Shown piece by piece: positions 17,316 to 24,863 of a stretch of DNA of 64,000 bases. The notes below the pieces were generated by a model. It was not told the origin of the DNA. It saw only the letters and a program-made list of their open reading frames with translations, and made no database searches. The stretch comes from DATGPD01 sp041398565 (GTDB lineage Bacteria > Planctomycetota > UBA1135 > UBA2386). The position numbers and the translations under genes were made by a program. The stretch lies in the NCBI GenBank assembly GCA_041398565.1, contig JAWKUN010000002.1:558001-622000 (forward strand). Reading direction: 5' to 3'. Within the stretch, counting starts at the first letter, position 1. The number at the start of each line of letters is the position of its first letter.

Positions 17316-19445
17316 CTACCGCACGCCGCCGACCAGGGCGGCGACCGCGTTGCTGAACAGGGCCCCCATGGTGTTCAGCCGAGCGTCGACCAACACCGCC
17401 TGGTGGTAGAGGGTGTGGCCGATCAGGACGCGCTGGTTGGGCACGGGGAACGACATGCGGGTGACCCCGCCTTGCACGTTGAAGGGGACCGGCAACTGGA
17501 TGTCGGCGCTCACCAGCAGCGAGCAGCCCGGCGCTCCGAAGGGCGTCAGGTCGATCGGGAGCGGGATTCCCTGGTAGCGAGTGCCACTGGCGCCCAGGAA
17601 CATGACCATCGGGATGAGTGGCGGGGTGACGTAGCCGGTCGGCGAGCAGTCGATCCAGTAGCTCGCGCCGACCTCGGGAGCGGGTGCGCCGGCCACGGCC
17701 AGGCCCGGCGTGGCGAAGCCGCTGGTGCTGCAAGCGCTGCCGAACGAGGTCAACGTGCCGGTGACCCTCGGGTCGTTGGTGGCGACCAAGGCGAAGGGCT
17801 GTGGCGCGCCGCCGTCGAGACGCACCGCCTGGACTTCGATGGTGAGCTGGCCGGTGGCGGTCGCGTGCCAGCGGATCACCTCGTCGAGGTTGCCCGTGGC
17901 AGCTTGGCGCACCAGCAGCGTCGTGCCGTCGTAGAGCGCCAGGTCGAGATTGGCCCACGGCATGTACGCCATCCGCGACGCGTCGCGGAACCAGGCGATC
18001 GCGATCGTGTAGTCCTCGTTCGCCCGCACCGGCAGCGGGTAGCGCAGGATCTGGCCGACGCTGGTGGCGACGGCCGTGGTGGTGATCGCCGCGTTGCGCG
18101 CGGCGTGGATGAGCCGGTCGACGCGCAGGTAGCCGTGCCCGATCGCGTTACGGTTGCGGTCGGCGACGAGCTGGCGGTCGAGCACGTCTTCGGTGGTCGC
18201 CAGGATGGCGGCGCGCACCTCCATGGCATTCGCCGACGGCCGCACCGAGCGGTACAGCGCGGCGGCCCCCGCCACTTGTGCGCAGCTGTAGCTGGTGCCC
18301 TGCGCCGTGCGGCTACCGGCCTCGAGGTCGGCCTGCGGCATCACGATGTTGACGCCGTTGGCGATCAGGTCAGGGTAGTAGCGAGGGGGTTGCGTCTGCG
18401 ACGGGCCGCGAAGCGAGAAGGGCGCCACGAGTCTCGTGTCGTGCTCGCACGCGCCGACGGCCAGCATGTTGGTCGCGCCGTATCCGTATCCCTGGCCCGA
18501 GCCGCCGTTGCCGGCCATGCCGGTGATGACCACGTTGGCGAAGGTGGCGACAGTGTCGATTGCGATCTGGTCGGAGAACGCGAGGTCGTAGGTTCCCTCG
18601 TACGAGCAGTTGGCGACGACGATGCCGTAGCGCACCCGGTCGATGGCCACCTGCTGCCACGCCGTGGTGAGGATCGACCACAGGGTGCCGCCGGAGGCGT
18701 CGTTGGCGACACAGTAGCTGACGATCTTGGCGCGCGGGGCGTGGCCGTCGTCGGCGACGTTGGTGGTGTTCCAGCGCGCTCCGGCGCCGACGCCGGTCAC
18801 CGAGGTGCCGTGGCCGATGAGGTCGTCGGGCGACACGCGCCCGAGCTGCACGTTGGCCAGCAGGCGTGAGCCGCCGATGCCGCCGCCGTTGCGGTTGTTG
18901 ATGTCGCCGTCGATGTAGAAGGTGGCGTGCGGTCGGCCGGTGCCGGACATGTTCTCGTCGACGCCCGAGTCGATGAACGCGATCGTCACGCCGTCGCCAC
19001 GGACGCCGGCCGCCTGCACCAGGTCGGTGGCGTGATTGGCGGCGTTGGTCGAGGTCTTGATGCCCGGGTAGCGCACCTCGTCGGCCAAGATCGAGGCGAC
19101 GCGCGGGTTCTTGCGCAACTGGTCGACTTGCGCCGCCGGCAGCTCGATGGCCATGCCGTTGACGATCCACCATTGGGCGGCGACCCGGCCGCCGAGCGTC
19201 TCGACGGCCTCGACGACCGGCGCCTGGTCGGCGTGCATGCGGGCCTCGAGGTCGGCCAGCACGTCGTCCATCGCCGTGACGGCGACGTCGCTGGCGATGG
19301 CCTGACGGTAGGCCTCGAGGTCGAAGCTGCGGTCCCGCAGGGTGACGATCCAGCGGCCCGGCACGGCGCGCTCAGGGTTCTGGGTTGCCGCCACGGCGGC
19401 GAAAAAGACGGCGCACAACACAGTGCGCCCGGCGAGGGAGTTCAT
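17316..19445 (-). CDS. secreted subtilisin-like serine protease (S8), paralogue 1
   Basis: The product is 709 aa. A signal peptide ends near AAVAATQ, followed by a probable I9-type propeptide (PGRWIVTLRDRSFDLEAYRQ). The S8 catalytic domain carries D159 (FIDSGVDEN), H212 (IGHGTSVTG), oxyanion N313 (GMAGNGGS) and S385 (GTSYSCAQVAG). A beta-rich region of about 100 residues follows. The protein ends in a module of about 130 residues (from FGSACSTSGF to the last residues) shared with other secreted proteins of this window. Start ATG 19445 was chosen because it aligns with the paralogue's start; an in-frame GTG at 19493 lies further upstream. It is about 60-70% identical by eye to the neighbour at 19858-21978, most strongly in the protease half. 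The substrate is unknown. Confidence 0.92.
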   Translation of the reverse strand: MNSLAGRTVLCAVFFAAVAATQNPERAVPGRWIVTLRDRSFDLEAYRQAIASDVAVTAMDDVLADLEARMHADQAPVVEAVETLGGRVAAQWWIVNGMAIELPAAQVDQLRKNPRVASILADEVRYPGIKTSTNAANHATDLVQAAGVRGDGVTIAFIDSGVDENMSGTGRPHATFYIDGDINNRNGGGIGGSRLLANVQLGRVSPDDLIGHGTSVTGVGAGARWNTTNVADDGHAPRAKIVSYCVANDASGGTLWSILTTAWQQVAIDRVRYGIVVANCSYEGTYDLAFSDQIAIDTVATFANVVITGMAGNGGSGQGYGYGATNMLAVGACEHDTRLVAPFSLRGPSQTQPPRYYPDLIANGVNIVMPQADLEAGSRTAQGTSYSCAQVAGAAALYRSVRPSANAMEVRAAILATTEDVLDRQLVADRNRNAIGHGYLRVDRLIHAARNAAITTTAVATSVGQILRYPLPVRANEDYTIAIAWFRDASRMAYMPWANLDLALYDGTTLLVRQAATGNLDEVIRWHATATGQLTIEVQAVRLDGGAPQPFALVATNDPRVTGTLTSFGSACSTSGFATPGLAVAGAPAPEVGASYWIDCSPTGYVTPPLIPMVMFLGASGTRYQGIPLPIDLTPFGAPGCSLLVSADIQLPVPFNVQGGVTRMSFPVPNQRVLIGHTLYHQAVLVDARLNTMGALFSNAVAALVGGVR

Positions 19446-19521
19446 CGACAATCGCTTGTGGAAGAGTCGTGGGGGAGCCGGGCAGGCGGCCACGCGAGAG
19501 CAACTGACATACCGAGAGCGG
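19446..19521 (-). promoter_or_regulatory. upstream region conserved between the two subtilase paralogues
   Basis: The roughly 76 bases before this start codon match those before the second subtilase (21979-22054). Shared blocks include AATCGCTTGTGGAAGAGTC, GGGAGCCGGGCAGGCG and GACATACCGAG (plus-strand reading). Copying of the 5' region along with the gene suggests it carries the promoter and leader of both. I cannot point to -35/-10 boxes or a Shine-Dalgarno site. Confidence 0.45.
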
Positions 19522-19857
19522 ACAACCTGCCGTGGCGGGCGATCGTGGGCTCGCCGTTACGGGATCGTAACGATTTGCCTGCCGCGGTTGGCGCCTTGCG
19601 CTGCAAGTGCCGCGGATCCCCGCGCCATGCGCGAGGTCGGCGGTGTCGTTCCCCTTGCCAAGGCGCCGACTCGCCTGGTCCAGGGGCACTGGAAGCGCCG
19701 GCAACAGACTGGCTGGGGCCCCTCTCCGGTCGGCGCGAAGCGCCGACCGCAACCGAGCCCGTGGTTGCGGCCCCGGCCGCGATGGGGTCGGGCGCCGCTT
19801 CGTCGTCGCGCGGGGCGTGCCGCGGCGCGGTGGGAGGGAAGGCTTCGGCCGGCGTGC
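19522..19857. other. gene-free stretch between the subtilases, mostly repeat
   Basis: No gene is supported between the two subtilases. The central part (19601-19754) is a dispersed copy of repeat family A, listed separately. The rest is GC-rich sequence of no visible function. Confidence 0.4.
19601..19754 (-). repeat. dispersed copy of repeat family A
   Basis: Read on the minus strand, this segment follows the order of the first unit of the tandem array at 51355-51537: GGTTGCGG, a GCGCCGACC palindrome, GGGGCCC, GCTTCCAGTGCC, GGCGAGT, GGATCCGCGGCACTTGCAGC. It contains a perfect 9-bp hairpin, GGTCGGCGC (19728-19736) and GCGCCGACC (19740-19748) around GAA. No open frame of its own is credible. 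Confidence 0.7.
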
Positions 19858-21978
19858 CTACCGCACACCGCCGATCCGGGCGTCGATGCCATTGCTGAAC
19901 AACGCTCCCAGCCCGTTCACGCGAGGATCGAGCATCGCCGCTTGGTGGAAGAGGTGGCGGCCGATCAGGCTCCGTTGTGCGGGGACCTGGAACAGCATGC
20001 GGGCATAGGACCACTGGCTCGACGGTACCGGCAGGATGACGTCTGGACTGACACGGAGGAAGCAGCTTGGTGCGCCGAACGGTGTCAGGTCCAGCGGCAA
20101 TGGAGCTGCGCCGTAGGACGTGCTGCTGGCGCCGAGCATCAACACCAAGGGTGCCTGGAACGACGGGCCCGTCGGCCAGCAGTCGATCCAGTACTCGTGT
20201 CCGACCTGCGGCAGTGGCGACCCGTAGGTCGTGAGGCCCGGCGGGCGGTAGCCTGAGGTGTTGCAGGTGGAGCCGAAGGACGTGAGGCTGCCCGCGAGAT
20301 CGGCGACGCTCATCGCCACCAGTGCGAACGGTTGCGGCGCGCCGGCCTGGAGTCGGATCGGAACGACTTCGACGGTGAGCTGGGCAGCTGCGTTGGCGTG
20401 CCAGCGCAGGACCTCGTCGAGGTTGCCGGCGGTCGCCTGTCGGGTGAGCAGCGTGCTGCCGTCGTACAGCGCGAGGTCGAGGTCGCTCCAGGGAGGCGTC
20501 AGCGCGCCGGCGCTCGCGTCGCGGAACCAGGCGATGGCGATCGAGTAGTCGCCGCCGGCACGCACCGCGAGCGGGAAGCGAAGTGGCTGACCGACCGCAG
20601 TGGCGACCGCCGTCGTCGTGATGGCCGCATGCTGCGCTGCATCGACGAGGCGATCGACACGCAGGTAGCCGTGGCCGATGGCGTTGCGGTGTCGATCGAC
20701 ACCGATCTGGCGGTCGAGTACGTCTTCGGTGGACGCCAGGATCGCGGCGCGGACTTCCATGGCGTTGGCAGCCGGCCGCACCTCACGGTAGAGGGCCGCG
20801 CCGCCCGCCACCTGGGCGCAGCTGAAGCTGGTTCCCTGCACGAACCGGCTGGTCAACACGTCGGCCGACGGCACGAGGAGCGCCACACCGTTGGCGATCA
20901 GGTCGGGGTACGTGCGCGGGGGATTCGTCGGCGTCGGGCCCCGCTGCGAGAACGCTGCCACGATGCGTGAGTCGTGGAAGCAGGCACCGACCGCCAACAT
21001 GTTGGTGGCACCGTAGCCGGCGGTGCCGCTGGCCCCGCCGTTGCCGGCCATGCCGGTGATGGTCATGTCGGCGATGTAGGCCAGCACGTCGATGGCGACT
21101 TGGTCGGTGCGGGTCGTCGCGAAGCTGCCTTCGTACGAACAGTTGGCGACGCGGATGGCGAGGCGCACGCGGTCGATGGCCACTCTCTGCCAGGCGGAGG
21201 TGAGGATCGACGACGTGGTGTTGCCGAGGGCGTCGTCGGCCACGCAGTAGCTGGCGATGGTGGCGCGAGGCGCGTGCCCGTCGTCGGTGCCGTCCGTGCT
21301 GTTCCAGCGAGCCCCGGCGGCGATGCCCGCCACCGCCGTGCCGTGGTCGATGAGATCGTCGGGCGACACGCGTCCGAGCTGCACGTTGGTCAGCAGGCGC
21401 GACCCGGCGAGGCCACCCCCGGCGTGGTTGGCGAGATCTCCGTCGACATAGAAGGTCGTGTGCGGGTGGCCGGCGCCGGCCATGTTCTCGTCGACGCCCG
21501 AGTCGATGAACGCGATCGTCACGCCGTCGCCACGGATGCCGGCAGCTTGCACCAGGTCCGTGGCGTGATTGGCGGCGTTGGTCGAGGTCTTGATGCCCGG
21601 GGAGCGCACCTCGTCGGCCGAGACCGAGGCGATACGCGGGATCTTGCGCAGCTGGTCGACTTGCGCCGCCGGCAGCTCGATGGCCATGCCGTTGACGATC
21701 CACCATTGGGCGACGACACGGCCGCCGAGTGTTTCGACGGCCTCGACGATCGGCGCCTGATCGGCGTGCATGCGGGCATCGAGGTCGGCCAGCACGTCGT
21801 CCATCGCCGTGACGGAGACGTCGCTGGCGATGGCCTGGCGGTAGGCCTCGAGATCGAAGCCACGGCTCTGGAGGGTGACGATCCAGCGGCCCGGCACGGC
21901 GCGCTCAGCATCCTGGGTGGTTGCCACGGCGGCGAGAAGGACGGCGCACAGGGCCGTACGTCCGGCGAGGGTGTTCAT
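19858..21978 (-). CDS. secreted subtilisin-like serine protease (S8), paralogue 2
   Basis: The product is 706 aa and has the same layout as its neighbour. It has a signal peptide to about residue 21, propeptide-like PGRWIVTLQSRGFDLEAYRQ, and a catalytic triad D159 (FIDSGVDEN), H212 (IDHGTAVAG) and S384 (GTSFSCAQVAG) with N313 as oxyanion residue. A beta domain and the shared C-terminal module (starting FGSTCNTSGY) follow. The protease half is almost collinear with paralogue 1, while the C-terminal third has diverged more, consistent with tandem duplication followed by change in the binding end. The region before the start is also duplicated. It is probably extracellular; substrate unknown. 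Confidence 0.92.
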   Translation of the reverse strand: MNTLAGRTALCAVLLAAVATTQDAERAVPGRWIVTLQSRGFDLEAYRQAIASDVSVTAMDDVLADLDARMHADQAPIVEAVETLGGRVVAQWWIVNGMAIELPAAQVDQLRKIPRIASVSADEVRSPGIKTSTNAANHATDLVQAAGIRGDGVTIAFIDSGVDENMAGAGHPHTTFYVDGDLANHAGGGLAGSRLLTNVQLGRVSPDDLIDHGTAVAGIAAGARWNSTDGTDDGHAPRATIASYCVADDALGNTTSSILTSAWQRVAIDRVRLAIRVANCSYEGSFATTRTDQVAIDVLAYIADMTITGMAGNGGASGTAGYGATNMLAVGACFHDSRIVAAFSQRGPTPTNPPRTYPDLIANGVALLVPSADVLTSRFVQGTSFSCAQVAGGAALYREVRPAANAMEVRAAILASTEDVLDRQIGVDRHRNAIGHGYLRVDRLVDAAQHAAITTTAVATAVGQPLRFPLAVRAGGDYSIAIAWFRDASAGALTPPWSDLDLALYDGSTLLTRQATAGNLDEVLRWHANAAAQLTVEVVPIRLQAGAPQPFALVAMSVADLAGSLTSFGSTCNTSGYRPPGLTTYGSPLPQVGHEYWIDCWPTGPSFQAPLVLMLGASSTSYGAAPLPLDLTPFGAPSCFLRVSPDVILPVPSSQWSYARMLFQVPAQRSLIGRHLFHQAAMLDPRVNGLGALFSNGIDARIGGVR

Positions 21979-22054
21979 CGAGAATCGCTTGTGGAAGAGT
22001 CTTGGGGAGCCGGGCAGGCGTCAGCGCGCTTTGCAATCGACATACCGAGGGCGG
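21979..22054 (-). promoter_or_regulatory. upstream region of subtilase 2, duplicated
   Basis: This is the counterpart of 19446-19521, with the same blocks in the same order and only scattered substitutions. Conservation beyond the coding sequence supports a shared leader or promoter. No sigma-factor boxes were recognised. Confidence 0.45.
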
Positions 22055-22553
22055 TTGGCGGGGTGCCCGAAGCGGCCTGCGGCTCTTCTGGTCGGCGCGC
22101 AGCGACGACTCGCACTTGGTGCGGCCGCAGGCTGCGACGCCGTTGACGGCCTTGCCGTTGCGGAGTCGAAACGATAGATGGCGACATCGACGGGGGGCTG
22201 CTCGTCCGGCTGGACGGGGTCCGGGGCGGCGATCGGTGGGGCAGCGTAACCGGGACCTCGACGACGGCGTTTGACTACGGCGTCTGACTACGGCGTTTGA
22301 CTACGGCGTTTGACTGAGGGTCTCGCTGGGGGGCTCACTGGTGGGGGCAAGTGGGTTGCCCACGAGTCTTCGCCGTCTGCGGCCGCGACAGACGGTCGAC
22401 GTCGTCGCGACGACCGGAAGGTGCCGCGTAATGCCACGGCTCCTCGCTTCGAAGCGACGGCGACCATCGATTCCCGGCGTTCGCGCTCCGACGAGGGTCG
22501 CGAGCTCGTGGCGCATTCGTACCTCCGCCCCGCGCCCGAGGCTGCGATCGCGA
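22055..22553. other. gene-free stretch with inverted and short tandem repeats
   Basis: No gene is supported. An inverted repeat GCCTGCGGC (22075-22083) / GCCGCAGGC (22124-22132) encloses TTCTGGTCGGCGCGCAGCG, which resembles a worn copy of repeat family A. A 4 x 13 bp array follows at 22264-22315. The last 230 bases are open in several frames but have no protein-like composition; they adjoin the helicase stop codon. Confidence 0.35.
22264..22315. repeat. 4 x 13-bp tandem repeat
   Basis: The unit ACGGCGTTTGACT occurs four times without spacers (22264, 22277, 22290, 22303); the second copy has C for T at one position. It lies between the subtilase and helicase genes. It is a short replication-slippage type array; no role is visible. 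Confidence 0.85.
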
Positions 22554-24575
22554 TCAGTTCGCGGCGAAGCCGCGGCGTGCGCGCCGATCGGGCCCGCGTC
22601 GCGGCGCCCGTCGCATACCGTCGTGCACGATCACGAGGTGTGGTTCGCGCGGATCGAGTTCGCGTGCCCGCTCGGCGAAGCGCTCGGCCACCCGCGCGTC
22701 CACCTCGAAGGTCGAGATGTCGGACTGCACGTCGATGACGCCGATCTGGTGGCCGGCGATGCCGCCGCGGCGGCACACGTGTGCGAGCAGACGCTTGGCG
22801 GTGGCGCCACGGTGCATGCCCCAGTTGATCGAGAAGCCGACGTAGGAGGTGGCGCGGTCGGGGCGGGCGCCGCCGAAGCGCGGCGCGTCGTCGAAGCGAG
22901 GTCGCTCGGGGAAGTGCGGGCCACGCGGGGAGCCGCGGCCGTGCGCAGGACGCGTCCCACGCGCGTCCCCGGCTTCGTACGCCGGTAGCGGCGCGCGGAT
23001 CTCCTTGGGCGTGCACGTGGGCTGCGCGTTGGTGCCTGAGAGCAAGCGCGCGACGACGGCCGCCGGCTCGCGCCCGCGCAGCAGCTCCTGGGCGAGGCTC
23101 AGGTCGTCGGCCGCCGGCGGCGCCTCGTCGGCGAGCAGCGTCGCGAGTCGTGCCCGCGTGCGCTCGGTCAGAGCGCCGTGGACCTCGCGTGGCCCGGGCG
23201 CCTCGCACCATTGCGCCTCGACCTTGGCGGCGCGCAGCATGTACTGCAGCCGGCGCGCGCCCGAGGGCGGCACCAGCACGATGCTGCGGCCCTTGCGGCC
23301 GGCGCGGCCGGTGCGGCCGCTGCGGTGGGTGTAGACGCCGTCGTCCATGGGCAGGTCGAAGTGCACGACGACGTTGACGTCGGGTACGTCGAGTCCGCGC
23401 GCGGCTACGTCGGTGGCCACCAGCACACTGACGATGCCACTGCGGAAGGCGTGCAGGGTGCGCGTGCGCTGGGTCTGCGCCAGTTCACCGCTGAGCGCCA
23501 TGGCGGCGAAGCCGTCCTCGGCCAGCTGTGCGGCGAGCGTCGCCGTGTCCTGGCGCGTGCGCACGAACACCAGAGTGCGTTCGCCGGCCTGCATGAGCAG
23601 CAGATTCACCAGCGCGGCATAGCGGTCGCGGAGGTGGACCCGGCACACGCGGTGCTCGATGTCGGCGTTGGCAACGCCGAGGCGGGTGCCCTGCAGCGTC
23701 TGCGGCGCCTTCTGGAACGCGTCGGCGAGGCGCTGCACTTCGGGTGGGAACGTCGCCGACACCATGTGTGTGCGCCGCTCGGCCGGCAGCGCCTGCAGGA
23801 TGGCGTCGAGGTCGTCGCGGAAGCCGAGGTCGAGCATCTGGTCGGCCTCGTCGAGCACCACCGTGCGCACCCCGTCGCACGCCAACGCCCCGGCGCGCAC
23901 GTGGTCGAGTAGGCGGCCCGGCGTCGCCACCACCACGCGCGGGCGGCGCTGCAGGCGGCGTTGCTCTTGCACCACGCTGGTGCCACCGGTGACGCACTCG
24001 ATGCGAACGTCGCGGTGGTCGGCGTACAGCCACGCAAGCTCCTTGCGTACCTGCTCGGCGAGTTCGCGGGTCGGCACGATCACCAGGGCCGTGGGCGACG
24101 CGGTTGCCACGCGACCCAGCACGTCGGGAACCAACGCGAAGCCGATGGCCACCGTCTTGCCCGACCCGGTCTGCGACGAAATGCGCAGGTCGCGCGGGTG
24201 GCCCCCGCCGGAGCCGGCCACACCGGCTTCCTGGCGTGCGGCCGGCGAGGTCGGCTCGCTCTCGGTGAGCGCGCTCAGGACCGCCGTTTGAACGTCCGTG
24301 AGGCGAGTGAACCCGCGGCGAGCGATCGCCGGGCGTAGCGCGGCCGGCACGAGGGCCAGGCCGTCGCCGTCGGGGCTGGCGTCCGAGCCGTCGCTCGCGT
24401 CGCTTGCCGCGACGTCGTCGCGTCCGAGGTCGTCTTCCGCGTCGGGGGCGGCGCTCGCTCCGGCGTCAGGGGCGACCTCGGAGGCAGCCGGAGGCGCGCC
24501 GTCTGCGCGGGCGTTGGCGACGCCTGGCGAATCGAAGGGAGCGGGGGAGAGGGGGGCAGGATCGATGAGGAACAC
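22554..24575 (-). CDS. DEAD-box RNA helicase with DbpA-type RNA-binding C-terminal domain
   Basis: The product is about 673 aa. An acidic, Ala/Asp-rich N-terminal segment of about 70 residues precedes the helicase core: ISSQTGSGKT (motif I), VPTREL, ATPGRLL, DEAD, SAT, VATDVAARGLDV and HRSGRTGRAG. A Gly/Arg-rich linker leads to a C-terminal domain (TSYVGFSINWGMHRGATAKRL, then FEVDARVAERF). This matches the DbpA/CsdA RNA-binding fold used to recognise ribosomal RNA or other structured RNA. Start uncertain: GTG 24575 was taken because the sequence before it (in frame back to ATG 24842) is Arg/Gly/Pro-rich and looks untranslated. It probably works in ribosome assembly or RNA remodelling. Confidence 0.85.
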   Translation of the reverse strand: MFLIDPAPLSPAPFDSPGVANARADGAPPAASEVAPDAGASAAPDAEDDLGRDDVAASDASDGSDASPDGDGLALVPAALRPAIARRGFTRLTDVQTAVLSALTESEPTSPAARQEAGVAGSGGGHPRDLRISSQTGSGKTVAIGFALVPDVLGRVATASPTALVIVPTRELAEQVRKELAWLYADHRDVRIECVTGGTSVVQEQRRLQRRPRVVVATPGRLLDHVRAGALACDGVRTVVLDEADQMLDLGFRDDLDAILQALPAERRTHMVSATFPPEVQRLADAFQKAPQTLQGTRLGVANADIEHRVCRVHLRDRYAALVNLLLMQAGERTLVFVRTRQDTATLAAQLAEDGFAAMALSGELAQTQRTRTLHAFRSGIVSVLVATDVAARGLDVPDVNVVVHFDLPMDDGVYTHRSGRTGRAGRKGRSIVLVPPSGARRLQYMLRAAKVEAQWCEAPGPREVHGALTERTRARLATLLADEAPPAADDLSLAQELLRGREPAAVVARLLSGTNAQPTCTPKEIRAPLPAYEAGDARGTRPAHGRGSPRGPHFPERPRFDDAPRFGGARPDRATSYVGFSINWGMHRGATAKRLLAHVCRRGGIAGHQIGVIDVQSDISTFEVDARVAERFAERARELDPREPHLVIVHDGMRRAPRRGPDRRARRGFAAN

Positions 24576-24863
24576 GAAGGCGTTGCGCTGAGGAGGAGCT
24601 TCGAGCGCCTCGTCGCTCGCCTGGTCACGCTGGTGCCGGGGTCCCGCGGAGGGTTTCGAAACAAGGTCGCGCTCCCACGGCCCTCGACCCTGGAGTCGAG
24701 CGGGTGACGCGCGAAGAGGGCGCAGAGGGTGGGCGAACGAGCCCCTGGAAGCAAGCCCCGTCTGCGAGAGTTGGCCAGGTGCCGCCGTTTGGCCGATCCG
24801 CCCTCTCGCAGTCGGCCGCCGTCCCCCGTGCCACGCCTGCATCGCAGGCTCGGCTCGGGCCGC
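24576..24863. other. gene-free stretch upstream of the helicase
   Basis: Open frames cross this stretch on both strands but show no conserved protein features. If the helicase used ATG 24842, most of it would be coding. It must hold the helicase promoter unless there is read-through from the acyl-CoA synthetase gene; no element was recognised. Confidence 0.3.

Noticed and set aside
22310..22738. Plus-strand frame of 142 codons between subtilase 2 and the helicase
   Set aside because: It overlaps the helicase 3' end and reads as Arg/Ser/Ala-rich sequence with no features or ribosome site.
24576..24842. N-terminal extension of the DEAD-box helicase to ATG 24842
   Set aside because: The 89 extra residues are Arg/Gly/Pro-rich with no domain, and a GTG at 24575 is available. 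The extension remains possible and is noted in the gene entry.
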